64,000 nucleotides of DNA, from positions 1 through 64,000 of the forward strand of contig NZ_JNIY01000003.1 of the NCBI RefSeq assembly GCF_000701465.1, given 5' to 3'. How positions within the stretch are numbered: position 1 is the stretch's first letter; every line of letters begins with the position of its first letter. The position numbers and the translations under genes are program-made. Of this stretch, positions 1-9,611 are shown in pieces. This stretch comes from Paraoerskovia marina DSM 21750 (GTDB lineage: Bacteria > Actinomycetota > Actinomycetes > Actinomycetales > Cellulomonadaceae). The notes under the pieces were generated by a model, which did no database searches, was not told where the DNA came from, and saw nothing but the letters and a program-made list of their open reading frames with translations.

Positions 1-911
1 GGGCGTGTCCGGTGAATCGCGGAGCCAGAGGATGATGGCGGCGATGGTGAGTTCGGAGCGGTAGTAGGCGGCGCGTTTGGTGTAGCGGGTGGCCAGGGCG
101 CGGAACTGTTTGAGGCGGTTGAAGCAGCGTTCGACGACGTTGCGGCCCTTGTATGTTTGGGCGTCGAAGGCGGGCGGGCGTCCGCCTCGGGTGCCGCGGC
201 GGAGTCGGTGGGCGGCGTGGTCGGCCTTCTCGGGACTGGTGAACGCGATGCCCCGGGCGCGTAGTGCTCGTCGGGTGGCGGGGCTGGAGTAGGCCTTGTC
301 GGCCAGCACTCGGTCCGGGCGTTTGCGGGGCCGCCCCGGCCCGTCTCGGTGGACGTTGACCTGCTCGAGCAGGGGCAGCAGTTGCGGGTTGTCGCCGGAC
401 TGCCCAGGGGTCAAGATCACGCTCATCGGCAGCCCGCGGCCGTCGGTCGCGAGATGGATCTTGGACGTCAGTCCGCCGCGCGAGCGGCCGAGTGCCTCAC
501 CGTCGAGGGCGAGGTCCGCGACCCACGCGGTCTTGCAGCCCCCTTTTTCCGCCCACCAGCCGCGTGCTGGTGAGCCCGAACGTGGGTGGAGTCGACCGAG
601 AAGGTCCACTCCACAACTCCGACCGCGTCGTCCTTGACGATCACATGGCTAAGGATCTTGTCCCACGTGCCGTCCGCGGTCCAGAGTCGTAGCCGCTCGT
701 GCGCCGTCTTCCACGGTCCGTACTTCACCGGCACCTCACGCCACGGCGCCCCGGTCCGCAACCGCCACAAGATCGCGTTGATCACCTGCCGATGATCACG
801 CCACCGCCCACCACGACCGGTCGCGACCGGCAACAACGGCTCGATCCGCGCCCACGCCGCGTCTGTCAGCTCACCACGCCCCACACCCACAACCCGGACA
901 TTACCGGACAC
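1..911 (-). CDS. IS5-family transposase, two frames joined by a -1 frameshift, 3' end cut by window
   Basis: The first frame (911 down to 468) carries the N-terminal DUF4096-like part with the LTDAAWARIEPLLP and WRLRTGAPWREVP blocks and the first catalytic Asp in FSVDSTHV. The second frame, from near 540 to base 1, continues with GRSRGGLTSKIHL, the second Asp in VLADKAY and the catalytic Glu in ERCFNRLKQFRALATRY. The frame change is -1 and coincides with a slippery run, as is usual in this IS group, so the gene is probably functional rather than broken. No stop codon is reached inside the window. The start at 911 is uncertain; in-frame GTG codons a few residues later are possible. Confidence 0.8.
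540..546 (-). other. Putative -1 programmed frameshift site A-AAG-GGG
   Basis: On the minus strand the zero frame reads CGG AAA AAG GGG GCT, giving the heptamer A AAG GGG, in which both tRNAs can re-pair after a one-base slip. Reading on in the -1 frame restores the conserved second half of the transposase. That the slip is used is inferred from the IS group; the motif itself is seen. Confidence 0.6.
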
Positions 912-1166
912 ATACCAAGAACATTCGCAGGACAGGCCCTAGCGCTTCGCGAGGCGCGCGCAGATGATGTCGCTGCTGCTGCCGTTGCCTGCTGGGTGGC
1001 GCCTGGAGCCAGTAGTCGATTCGCGCAGTGCGGGGCTTCGGCCCTGACCAGCACGGTCGGGGACACGCCGAGCACACAGAACTGCTCGGGTTCTGGACCG
1101 TATCCGTAGCATTCGGTCATGCCCACCGTGCCGCGTGAACAGCCCGAGCATACGGAGGCTGTCGCC

Positions 1167-4100
1167 ATGCCTTCCCCACAGGAGACCGCCGTCGTAGGCG
1201 AGGACAATCCGATAGCCAAGGGCAGCACTCAGTCACCGGGTGATCAGATGGATTTCACGAGCCTGTCAGCAGCGTTCAAGGACAACCATCAGGTCTACTA
1301 CGACCTTCTGGTCCGGGCTATCGACGCCGACGGCGTCAAGAACGTGGCGATCACTGGTGCCTACGGAACAGGTAAGAGCAGCATCCTCGCGAAGCTTCAG
1401 GAGAAGCGAGGAGGAAACATCGTCCAACTCTCGCTCTCAACCATCGCCACACCCGATCGCGACGCTGATGCTGCACGCGGGGAACACCCAGCGGATGCAA
1501 CCAACCTGATCCAGAAGGAGGTCGTCAAGCAACTGCTCTACCGGCTACCGCCAAACAAGACCCCTCGCTCACGGTTCCGACGTGCCAGCAAGGCAAGACA
1601 CGGCCTCGACTGGCTCGTCGCCGGTGTAGTGGGTGCCGTCGTCATTGGCGTCCCCTTCCTGCTAGGTCTGGTCCAGCCGGTCGTGGAGCGTGTAGTTCCA
1701 GGCCCCGCCGTGCGCTGGTGGGCCACATACGCACTACTAGTTGCACTCGCGGCGGCAGTGGTATGGGCGATACGGCGGCTAGTCACCGGGCGCGTCGCGA
1801 TGAGTGCGTCCCTAGAGACGGGCCTGACGACCGTGAATCTCTCCGAGAAGTCCGACACGTACTTCGATGAGTACCTTGACGAGATCGTCTATTTCTTCCA
1901 GGCGAGCGGCGTCCAGATCGTCGTCATCGAGGACATCGACAGGTTCAAGGACGTCCAAGTCTTTGACACGTTGCGTGCATTGAACGGCCTGCTGAACAGC
2001 GCAGGAGGCCTGTCACGGATCGTATTCGTCTACGCGATCCGAGACAGCGTGTTCGAACGCATCGGAGACGTCTCAAATAAAAGGGAGAGCTCTGATCCTG
2101 CCGAGAGGGCCATCGAGCTAGAGAGCAGAACGAAGTTCTTTGATGTCATCATCCCCGTCGTGCCGTTCCTCAACGCCGACAACGCCCGCGATCTAATGTC
2201 CCGCGTGATGACGAGCCCCAAATTCACCATCTCGCCCAGCCTCATCCGGACAGCAGCCCGCCATACCGCTGACATGCGGCTGATCCACAACATCCGCAAT
2301 GAGTTCGAGGTCTACCACAATCAGCTCGTTGCACCCGACGATCACCTGTACGGCATCGACGACGACCTGGTCTTTACCATGGTGCTGTACAAGAACACAC
2401 ACCTGGGCGACTTCGAGAAGATCAGACACAAGGCCTCCAGTCTCGACAACCTTTATGTGGACTGGCGCAGACTGGTCAACGAGAACCTCAAGGCCGAACT
2501 CAAGAAACTAGCCACACTACGCGCGAGGACTACCCTCGACGAGATGGCAGACACCAGGGCCCGTCACCTGGGTGGCCTCGTACTCTCCCGCCAGCGTGCC
2601 CTACGAGCGGCTCTGCAATCGGTCTACGGAAATCAAAGTCGGGCGACCTTGGATGGCGCCGCCACGGAGGAAACCATCGAAGATCGGGCGATATGGACCC
2701 AGATCGCTGCAGGCACCGCGCTGCACTTCGTGCTTGAAACCGGCAGAGGACAGCCTACGAAACTGGTCTTCGATGCCACTGCACTCGGAGCACTGCTCGG
2801 GACCTCGATCAATGCCGACGAATGGGCGGAACTCGACCGCATTGAGGTCGACAAGCGGGTGGCGGCATGCGAGGAACGGATCAAGACGCTTCGCCACCAC
2901 ACCTGGGAAGAGTTGTGCACCAGGACAGAGTTTGCAATTGCAGTCGACAGCGAGCCCTCCGCTAAGGTGCTCGACGACCCCGAGACAGCCAAAGGGTCGC
3001 CAAGCAGTGGTTCACCTACCCCACCTCCTGCTGAGGGTTCTAGCCAGACGACGAGGACCGCGACCTTCGACCAGCTCATCGACCGACATCTCCTGACGCC
3101 ACTTGCCAAGGAGTTGGTCCGCAAGGGCTTCATCACCGACCATTTCGCGCTCTACACCTCGAGCTACTACGGCATCCACCTCGGCCCAGACGCACGCGAA
3201 TACGTGCATCGCTGCATCCGGCCGGGAGAGCCTGACGCCACCCACAAGCTCTCGGTCAAATCGGTCCGACAGATCCTGCTCGATCAAGGTGGCGCCGAGG
3301 ACGACCTGGCGGACATCTTCGAGGACCCCAGCATCTTCAATGTCTCTATCGTCGACTACCTCCTGACGGAGCGACCAGGGGCCGCGGTGAAGGTCGCAGA
3401 GCGGTTGGCTGCATGGGGAGAAGCCGAGTCCGAGTTCGTCGAGATCTACTGCGCCGAAGGCGCCCGACCGGACCTACTTCTGTCAGCGATGGCCCCGCAC
3501 TGGAAGGCAGCCGTGCAGTACACCGCTGTGAGTGCCCCGCATTCCTCAGAGAACTCTCGCGAAAGGGCCCTCAACGCCGTGCTCTCCGCGTTACCGACCG
3601 CGGCTGGCTACCTCGCAGACGAGCGGGTCGGCGACGTCGTCGAAGCCACATACCGAAGGCTGGCTGCTGTCACGCTCCCGTCCGACGACCAGCGCGCCAA
3701 GATCGTCTTCAAAGTCATCGCAACCAGCGGTGCCATACTTGGATCAGTCGGCACGTTCAACGACCACGCGCGGGAGGTAGCCACAGCGCAAGGTCAGTAC
3801 CTAGTCACGGAGGAAAACCTACGAGAGCTTTCAGGCAGCGCCTCGATAGCGCTCGACGAGCTCAAGACCGCCGACGCTCGCATCTACACCCACGCTCTCC
3901 GCCACCTCAACGACTACCTCGCAGCATTCAATGATTCACCGGCCACAACGCACACGATTAAGGCCGGACCTCAGTTCGTGGGAGTGGTCAATGACGCCGC
4001 TAGCCAGGTAACCGACGCTGACCTCGAGGCTCTGATCCACCACGCGTGCCCCTGTCGGGTGGGTGACCTAACCAAGATCGCAAATGTGTCCTGGCACCAC

Positions 4101-4967
4101 ATCATGCAAGGGAATAGGGTCGATCCCACCTTTTCGAACGTCAACTCTTACATCGCCGAGTACGGTGTCGACGAGGCCCTGGCAGTCTTCCTTGACCTGC
4201 ACCCTCAGCTCGAGTGGGAAGAAGTCACTGCGCCTGGTCCTGAGCGCGTAGAGGTCGCGGTTCAGATAATCAACGCACGTGACGTAATCCCCGACGTACC
4301 CGCACGGATCAAGATCGCGAAGCACCTCCAGCCAGGCGAGCTGCACGTGGACGCGCTCGAGCCCGAGTCAGGTGCGCTACCTGCCCGACTGATCGAGGCA
4401 GGGCTCCTCGCCGACGACGCTGAGACCTTCGCCAGCAGTCTCATGACTGACTGGGAGACCCGCGAATCGGCAATCAAGGTCTCCACGAACTACTCACACT
4501 TCATCAACGTCCGGACTCTGCCAGTTGCCGAAATCTCAAAGCTGCTTACCAGCCCCCTCAGCCAGGACATCAAAGAGATGACCGTGGACAACCTGGAAGG
4601 TCTTCTCTCCTTGGCCACGCGTGTGGATGCCCAGGACATCGCTCGAGCCCTCAACGCGAACGGCTGGAGTGTCCAGGCCGCGCATATCGATGCTCTCATC
4701 GAAAGAGAGGCCAGTCCGCTAGACGTGACCGCCCTGATCGCGAGCAACGATGGCCTGGACCTCGACACGCGGCGCGACCTACTGCGAAGGATGGGCGGGG
4801 ATTACGCGCGACTAGCCGATGTCGGAGAGCGACCTGTTTTCTTGCCCAATGATCCAAACTTGCGAAAAATCCTTGAGTCCCTGAAGGGCGCAACGGTCTC
4901 TTCCTACGACACCGACAAGCGAAGGCCTGACCGCATCCGCGTCAACTTGCACAAGGCCGAACGCTGA
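1167..4967 (+). CDS. YobI/KAP-like membrane P-loop NTPase, 1266 aa
   Basis: The protein has a Walker A motif GAYGTGKSS at about residues 64-72. Two hydrophobic segments follow at about 147-170 and 185-203, inserted between Walker A and the Walker B-like strand IVVIEDIDRF at about 251-260. That layout is typical of KAP/YobI-type predicted membrane-anchored NTPases. The remaining thousand or so residues are mostly helical with no motif I can name. The chosen ATG has GGAGG eight bases upstream; an in-frame ATG at 1119 lacks one. YobI-type NTPases are often found near conflict or defence genes. That, the neighbouring IS and the lower-GC codon use suggest a defence role, but this is inference. Confidence 0.75.
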   Translation: MPSPQETAVVGEDNPIAKGSTQSPGDQMDFTSLSAAFKDNHQVYYDLLVRAIDADGVKNVAITGAYGTGKSSILAKLQEKRGGNIVQLSLSTIATPDRDADAARGEHPADATNLIQKEVVKQLLYRLPPNKTPRSRFRRASKARHGLDWLVAGVVGAVVIGVPFLLGLVQPVVERVVPGPAVRWWATYALLVALAAAVVWAIRRLVTGRVAMSASLETGLTTVNLSEKSDTYFDEYLDEIVYFFQASGVQIVVIEDIDRFKDVQVFDTLRALNGLLNSAGGLSRIVFVYAIRDSVFERIGDVSNKRESSDPAERAIELESRTKFFDVIIPVVPFLNADNARDLMSRVMTSPKFTISPSLIRTAARHTADMRLIHNIRNEFEVYHNQLVAPDDHLYGIDDDLVFTMVLYKNTHLGDFEKIRHKASSLDNLYVDWRRLVNENLKAELKKLATLRARTTLDEMADTRARHLGGLVLSRQRALRAALQSVYGNQSRATLDGAATEETIEDRAIWTQIAAGTALHFVLETGRGQPTKLVFDATALGALLGTSINADEWAELDRIEVDKRVAACEERIKTLRHHTWEELCTRTEFAIAVDSEPSAKVLDDPETAKGSPSSGSPTPPPAEGSSQTTRTATFDQLIDRHLLTPLAKELVRKGFITDHFALYTSSYYGIHLGPDAREYVHRCIRPGEPDATHKLSVKSVRQILLDQGGAEDDLADIFEDPSIFNVSIVDYLLTERPGAAVKVAERLAAWGEAESEFVEIYCAEGARPDLLLSAMAPHWKAAVQYTAVSAPHSSENSRERALNAVLSALPTAAGYLADERVGDVVEATYRRLAAVTLPSDDQRAKIVFKVIATSGAILGSVGTFNDHAREVATAQGQYLVTEENLRELSGSASIALDELKTADARIYTHALRHLNDYLAAFNDSPATTHTIKAGPQFVGVVNDAASQVTDADLEALIHHACPCRVGDLTKIANVSWHHIMQGNRVDPTFSNVNSYIAEYGVDEALAVFLDLHPQLEWEEVTAPGPERVEVAVQIINARDVIPDVPARIKIAKHLQPGELHVDALEPESGALPARLIEAGLLADDAETFASSLMTDWETRESAIKVSTNYSHFINVRTLPVAEISKLLTSPLSQDIKEMTVDNLEGLLSLATRVDAQDIARALNANGWSVQAAHIDALIEREASPLDVTALIASNDGLDLDTRRDLLRRMGGDYARLADVGERPVFLPNDPNLRKILESLKGATVSSYDTDKRRPDRIRVNLHKAER

Positions 4968-5123
4968 CGCATCAGAAGTGCGTTCCGGGGTGGTTGTGGG
5001 GCGTAGGCCTGCAAGCGTGAGACTTGGGCCTGAGTTCGAGGGTGCCTGTAGGCCCTGAAAACTATGAACCTCAAGGGGTTGGATCCACACGAGCGGTAAA
5101 CCACCGAGTCCGTCGCGACGACC

Positions 5124-5847
5124 ATGGGAGTGACCTGCACTCAGCTCGACGACAACAGGCAGCCGGCGATGCACGACGTCGCGCTCGCCCGCGCGGACGG
5201 CACCCCAGCCGTGCTTGAGATCAGCCGTGCAGGCGAACACACAGCGTTCTGGCTTGAGGCGCACTGCTCGCAGCCCCGGGCCACTCCTGGAGAGTGCGAC
5301 TGGACCGCGATGGTCCCGGCCGATCGAGAGTTCACGTCGACGATCCTGGAGACGTTCTTCCCAGAGCGAATCAAAGAGCGTGACGCCGCGAGGGTTCACA
5401 CGCCCGATGCCTTGCTCGCGGTCCAGAATTGTTACCTCGGAGCCGGAGGCCCGAACGTGGTGGGTTGGTGCGTCGCCGCGCGGAGCCACGGCCTCCTCAT
5501 GCAGAGCCACACGCCGGGTGTCCGAACGACCGCAAATCTCCTTCTCCCTGAGCAGTGGCGGGACTTCCGACCAGGGATTGCGAACTCTCGATGCGTGGAT
5601 GTGCACGCAGGTGGCCGAGTCGTGGTTCGCCTCGAACGTCGAGAAGTTGGTTCGGTCGGGCTTCGACGTGTTACACCTCGGTTTCTCGCTCCACCACGTC
5701 GCCGTTCGCGAGAGTCTTCTCGTGATCCTCATGCGGGCTACAGGGATCAGCCCTGTGTCGAACCTCAACGCCTGGCCCTTGTCCGACCTGTGGCTCTTCG
5801 CGCCGTTCGCGCCCGTCTTGGTCCACTGGACGAAGGTCGACGGGTGA
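5124..5847 (+). pseudogene. Conserved actinobacterial hypothetical, interrupted by a frameshift
   Basis: The frame from ATG 5124 reads sensibly through LLAVQNCYLGAGG, HGLLMQSHTPGVRTTANLL and LLPEQWRDF, then turns into Arg-rich nonsense near 5560-5580. From there the +1 frame carries protein-like sequence including WMCTQVAESWFASNVEKLV and ends with LWLFAPFAPVLVHWTKVDG and a stop at 5847. The ending resembles a widespread actinobacterial hypothetical family whose C-terminus has an LWL...W pattern; no function is known to me. Either one base was lost or gained, or there is a sequencing error. There is a stop in frame just upstream, so 5124 is the only good start. Confidence 0.55.
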
Positions 5848-6035
5848 ATCCTCCTCGATCGGCCCTAGAGCACGACTGGCACCAAGGTACTTTGCTGTTG
5901 AACGATCCTCGAGAGCCCTGTGGCATACGTGTCGCCACCCGATCTGGCAACCGAATGCCCCCAATTGCAGAAGACCTCTCTAGGTCAGTCCCGCGAGCCT
6001 TTGACTTGCTGTGCAGTTGCGAACAGGATCGCGCT

Positions 6036-6860
6036 ATGTTCACGTCTGAGTTCGTGTTCGATACAGCGACTCCTGTCCCAAGCGAGAGAGATACCGATGG
6101 TGGAGCCGCCACTGCGGGGGCGCATGCCCGACCTGCTGAAGCGGAGCTGCTCGCATGGATCGAGGAGTGCATTTCTGACTTCCGCGACCGGGGAGAGTTC
6201 AAGGTGCTTGCGACCCACAAGGATGAGCTTCTGCTGCTCTTCGGTGTCATCGGACGGACGGTTCGTTTTGCGGATGGATACCTCAAGTTGTGCGAGCTCG
6301 GGTCCATGAGCGAGGGCGTCCCGTTGGCGAGGGCTGCGCTGGAGCATGCTGTCACGGTCCAGTGGGTGTACATCATGAAGGGCGGTGTCGGGCGATATCA
6401 CCGGGCGGTCATTCAGGACCGGCGTGACCACTTCGCAAGGCTCACGGACTGGCTTAACGATACCGAGTTGCTTGCCGAAGTCGAGCGGCTCGAGCGGACG
6501 CCAGAGGGTAAGCGACTCCCTCCATTCATGAACATGCTTAGGGACCTCGACGAAGGCAAGTTCCTCGAGACGACTTACCACGTGCTTTCTCAGCAGGTGC
6601 ACGTTACCCATTCGGCCGTCACGGCCTTCCTCGGTGGCGATGACGATCAGGTGCACCTTAAGTACGAGCAGGACTACCCCTACTCGTATCAGGTCACGTA
6701 CGCAGTGGCCGTCGCCTGCATGTTGGTGCGCTGGATCCTTGCGGACCTTACTAACGACGATGGCCTCATCGCAGTTCTCAACAAGAAGTCGGACGCACTG
6801 ATCTTGCCGATGAACTTCATCGACGGTGTGCCGCCTGACAGGCGACGCGCTGGTCTCTAG
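6036..6860 (+). CDS. DUF5677-type hypothetical protein, 274 aa
   Basis: The protein is helical, with the block LKLCELGSMSEGVPLARAALEHAVTVQW followed by YHRAVIQDRRDHF. These resemble DUF5677-like proteins, in which a bundle begins with a conserved R-x-x-x-E (here RAALE). The same frame is open back to 5124, but that upstream part belongs to another gene's frame, so the ATG at 6036 is preferred. The stop codon overlaps the stop of the convergent gene on the other strand. Proteins of this type recur in genomic islands, but no biochemical role is established. Function is unknown. Confidence 0.6.
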   Translation: MFTSEFVFDTATPVPSERDTDGGAATAGAHARPAEAELLAWIEECISDFRDRGEFKVLATHKDELLLLFGVIGRTVRFADGYLKLCELGSMSEGVPLARAALEHAVTVQWVYIMKGGVGRYHRAVIQDRRDHFARLTDWLNDTELLAEVERLERTPEGKRLPPFMNMLRDLDEGKFLETTYHVLSQQVHVTHSAVTAFLGGDDDQVHLKYEQDYPYSYQVTYAVAVACMLVRWILADLTNDDGLIAVLNKKSDALILPMNFIDGVPPDRRRAGL

Positions 6861-7589
6861 GGTCGGCGGCAGCGCTGGCGGTCTAGCCGCAGGAGCGCCT
6901 CGAGCAAGCGCATCGCCGCGAGTAGCGGGAAGAGGGCGATACTGAGGTCGCTTGTGAGCCGAACGTTGGTGGCACGCATTGCCTGCGTCGCTAACGACCT
7001 CACGCTTGCTGGCGTCCAGGTAGGCCCACGGCCGTCCGTGAGCGAAGCCGGAGGACAACTGCCACGGGGACAGGACCCCCTCGGGCACCTCGCCAGGGAG
7101 TTGCTCCTCGCAGTACTCCACGACTGCCGTGCTCAGGTAGCCCTGGCGAAGACTTTTCGGGTCGAGTTCGTTCTGAAGTGCAACGCGGTCGAACTTGGCG
7201 AGGTGCTCCTCGGGCGTTGCGATGGCCAACCCGCGCACGTCGAGCGCCTTGTGCTGGTCGGCGTAGTTCTTGTAGTGCCAACGAAGCGCCCGCTCGACCC
7301 GGTCCCGCCGCCCGATGGGCGATAGCACCCAGTAGGCGGTGGCGAGATTCTCCAGGGCTCCACCCGACAGTGATGAGGGTGCGGCGAGATGTCGCACCTG
7401 CTGGTCGATGACCAGCATATTCACGGCGTGAATGTGGTCCACGCCGGCCAACAGGCCTTGCTCTACAACGTAGGAGACAGGGTACGGACCCGAGGCTCGG
7501 TCGTCGCCGACAAGCGACGAACCGGCCTCTAGCGGGAACCCGCCCCGTGTACCGACCCGCCTCATCATGGCGTCGATCAGGGGTGCCAC
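6857..7589 (-). pseudogene. DUF5677-like hypothetical protein, probably frameshifted near its C-terminus
   Basis: The frame starting at GTG 7589 is coherent for about 195 residues, including the block SLSGGALENLATAYWVLSP that echoes the R/G-A-x-E-N-A pattern of DUF5677-like proteins. Near 6960-7010 it becomes unlike protein, while the neighbouring frame continues with ATNVRLTSDLSIALFPLLAAM, LLEALLRLDRQRCRRP and a stop at 6857-6859. That stop overlaps the convergent DUF5677 gene. I therefore read one gene with a frameshift close to the end. The long continuation of the first frame to 5985 is only an antisense shadow. Function is unknown; it may be a diverged partner of the gene it faces. Confidence 0.5.
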
Positions 7590-7854
7590 CTCAGCCCACT
7601 ACTTCTCGACCGCTTTCGGATCGAGAGCTACCTCGCCAGAGCTCATAGAACGAGTATTGCGGACACCACCAATACCGAGAGGCTCACCAGCGCGATCGTC
7701 ATCTGAGTCTGCTACCGGTCCGACCAGGGTACTGACCGGCCTGACCATGCCGCGGCTTGCGGGCGGCGTTGGACGAGGAGCCGGTCGCTACGCACACGAC
7801 TCTGCCGACGGCATTCCCAGTGCGCCGCTCTTCGATAGCATGGCCTGTGGCCCG

Positions 7855-7932
7855 CTACTTTGCGCACATCTGCGACACGCCCGAGATCACGCAAAACACG
7901 GCGGCGCGTCCGCGCAATCTGCGCTGCACGTC
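7855..7932 (+). repeat. Diverged direct repeat, copy A (partner at 9189-9267)
   Basis: Three blocks recur in the same order and spacing in both copies: CTACTTTGCGC, CACGCCCGAGATC and TCTGCGCTGCACGTC. The sequence between the blocks differs. The two copies bracket the OGG-fold gene in direct orientation. Confidence 0.65.
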
Positions 7933-7953
7933 CACATTTTTGTCGACGTGCAG
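7924..7953. other. 9-bp hairpin CTGCACGTC / GACGTGCAG
   Basis: Perfect 9-base arms flank a 12-base loop containing five T residues. It overlaps the right end of repeat copy A. It may be a terminator or part of a repeat end; the sequence does not decide. Confidence 0.45.
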
Positions 7954-8279
7954 CCTAGATTGCACAACGGCGCAGGCATGCTGCATGAGTCGTGCTGGAC
8001 GGGGGTGTAACTAGCGCTGAATCAATGCTCGAGCCGTGGACGCGACCCCTGCTGCAGCCGCATGCGACCTGCCCCGCGGTGATGCATGGATTCTCGGCGG
8101 CGAGTGGTGTGGCGTTCTCGAAGGGGAAGATCGGTAGGTCGGACGCGCCAGGCTACCCGGGGGGGCTCGGCTTGGCGACTAGGTTCTGCTTCGTGGCGTC
8201 GTCAGGGATTCGCGAAGAACGGGCCAGCACCGACGAGGCCGTGCCGGGTGATCCCACGGGCGAACTTCCGCGATACGCG

Positions 8280-8311
8280 GTCCCGAAGTCCGGGATCGCG
8301 GACTTCGGGAC
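8280..8311. terminator. Strong 12-bp hairpin ahead of the OGG-fold gene
   Basis: Arms GTCCCGAAGTCC and GGACTTCGGGAC pair perfectly over an 8-base loop. There is no T tract. It lies about 45 bases before the next start codon, so it could be a terminator, an insulator or a regulatory leader structure. Confidence 0.4.
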
Positions 8312-8356
8312 GTGTCGTTCGTGTCGGGCAGGCTGGATGGCTGGCACTGTTGTCCC

Positions 8357-9112
8357 ATGGTCCAGCGCAACCTCGAACGTCCGCCCGGCTTCGAGCCGCC
8401 TGCTTGGACTGGTTCGTGGCTCGGCCGCCGGAACGAGGTGATCCTTGACCACGGGTTCACGGCGGATCAGCTCTTGCCGAGCTGGTGGGACGAGAAGCTG
8501 GAATCGGCTGGCCTTGCGGGGCACTCGATCGACATCCCGTCCCATGGGGGCGGAGCGCCCCGGCTCACGCGTAGGGACCTCTTCGTCATGGCATCCGACC
8601 TTGACGAAGGCTCGCCCGACGACGACTATCTCCGGCTGCTGTGGCACGTTCTCGCCTGGGGTTCTGGAAGGTCCCGCCGCAACAACCTTCAACGGATCGC
8701 GGCCTTCACCGACCCCGAGCTCCGCCAGGAGCGCGTGGCGCTCCTCCGCTCAGCAACGGTCGCGGCTCGACAGGGGGATGCGGCAATCGCCTACGGCACG
8801 CTGATCCGGCGGGGAGGCGGCAAGATTCCCGGGCTGGGCCCAGCGTTCTTCACGAAGTTCCTCTACTTCGTCGGAAGCGGGAACGCCGCCCACGCCTGTC
8901 TGATCCTCGACGCCAGGGTGGCGAAGTCACTCCACACCGCAGGGTGGTCCACGATCCCCTCCGGCTCCTACAACTGGTACACCGAGACATACGTCGCCTA
9001 CTGCGAGCTGCTGGCTCGCTGGGCGGAAGCAGCCAGCAACACGACAGGGAAGCCCATCGCTGCCGACGAGTATGAGCGGGCGCTCTTCGCTGGGCATCCG
9101 CTCTCCGGTTAG
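8357..9112 (+). CDS. OGG-fold 8-oxoguanine DNA glycosylase-like protein, 251 aa
   Basis: The C-terminal half carries a helix-hairpin-helix-like element, GKIPGLGPAFFTKFLYFVG, followed by LILDARVAKSL. These match the GLGPAFxTKxLYF...LILD pattern of the OGG-fold glycosylase-like family. Known HhH glycosylases remove oxidised bases from DNA using a Lys and an Asp, and both residue types are present in these blocks. Which ATG is used is unclear: 8357 lies nearer the conserved region, and 8312 is an alternative 15 residues upstream. Neither has a clear ribosome-binding site. The gene sits alone between two direct repeats in an island. Members are seen in accessory regions, so a defence or repair role on foreign DNA is possible but unproven. 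Confidence 0.7.
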   Translation: MVQRNLERPPGFEPPAWTGSWLGRRNEVILDHGFTADQLLPSWWDEKLESAGLAGHSIDIPSHGGGAPRLTRRDLFVMASDLDEGSPDDDYLRLLWHVLAWGSGRSRRNNLQRIAAFTDPELRQERVALLRSATVAARQGDAAIAYGTLIRRGGGKIPGLGPAFFTKFLYFVGSGNAAHACLILDARVAKSLHTAGWSTIPSGSYNWYTETYVAYCELLARWAEAASNTTGKPIAADEYERALFAGHPLSG

Positions 9113-9611
9113 CAGACTGCAGGATCCTTGTCAGCGGCTCACGGTCAACCACGGACCTTGAGTCAGACTCCGCCGCGGACCGTGCAGACTACTTTGCGCG
9201 ACCGACGCGCCACGCCCGAGATCGAGCAAGGTAGGCAGGCGTGTCCTAGCAGTCTGCGCTGCACGTCGACACTGTTCGAGACGATGGGTACCTAGCGATT
9301 GCCTCCCGCTCGTGCCAAGGGGTTTCGGTATCACCGATCCGGTAGGCAGCGCAGATAGGCAATATGCGCGTCCATCGCCATAGCTGTTCCTGAAACTTGC
9401 TTCGCAGATCGACGGGGTCTGCGACGCAGTGCCCTGATCACCGGGCCGCTCCAGATGTGAGGCAGGCCGTCGCGTTCGACGCTGAACCGATCCCGTTCCA
9501 CTAGGATCCGGCTCAACGCGTCGTGCGTAGGTTGCCCGGTCGGATTGTCTCAAGTGGGCCTTTGCACGGTGCAGGCGCGGTCGCCTTGCCCAGCGTCGGT
9601 ACCCTGAGCAT
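9113..9611. other. Gene-poor stretch with repeat copy B and one possible small ORF
   Basis: This holds the second diverged direct repeat. A 61-residue minus-strand frame (9516-9331, TTG start) with the sequence SRILVERDRFSVERDGLPHI reads somewhat like protein but has no recognised relative or clear ribosome-binding site, so it is not called as a gene. Nothing else stands out. Confidence 0.4.
9189..9267 (+). repeat. Diverged direct repeat, copy B
   Basis: It has the same three ordered blocks as copy A at 7855-7932: CTACTTTGCGC, CACGCCCGAGATC and TCTGCGCTGCACGTC. Overall length is 79 against 78 bases. It lies about 75 bases after the stop of the OGG-fold gene. Confidence 0.65.

Larger units (their letters stand above)
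1..939 (-). mobile_element. IS5-family insertion sequence (IS427-like group)
   Basis: Imperfect terminal inverted repeats are visible. The left end begins GGGCGTGTCCGGTGAAT at base 1, and the complement of 939-923 begins GGGCCTGTCCTGCGAAT (14 of 17 match). Between them lies one transposase gene split into two frames. The size, near 940 bp, fits the IS427-type branch of IS5. The element ends at or just beyond the window edge, so the outer left flank and any target duplication cannot be seen. It marks the left border of an island with several broken genes. Confidence 0.82.
7590..8356. other. Gene-poor stretch with a repeat and two hairpins
   Basis: Open frames here lack ribosome-binding sites and protein-like composition, so no gene is called. 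The stretch contains one copy of a diverged direct repeat (7855-7932), a hairpin at its right edge and a strong 12-bp hairpin just before the OGG-fold gene. Confidence 0.5.

Noticed and set aside
4968-5123. tRNA-like sequence around GGGGTTGGATCCACAC
   Set aside because: No acceptor stem or anticodon arm could be paired around it.
5124-6860. Single 578-residue protein spanning both genes
   Set aside because: The middle third reads as Arg-rich nonsense while the neighbouring frame is protein-like there, so two genes with a frameshift in the first explain it better.
7992-8441. 149-codon plus-strand open frame
   Set aside because: It crosses the 12-bp hairpin and overlaps the OGG-fold gene in another frame; no recognised sequence.
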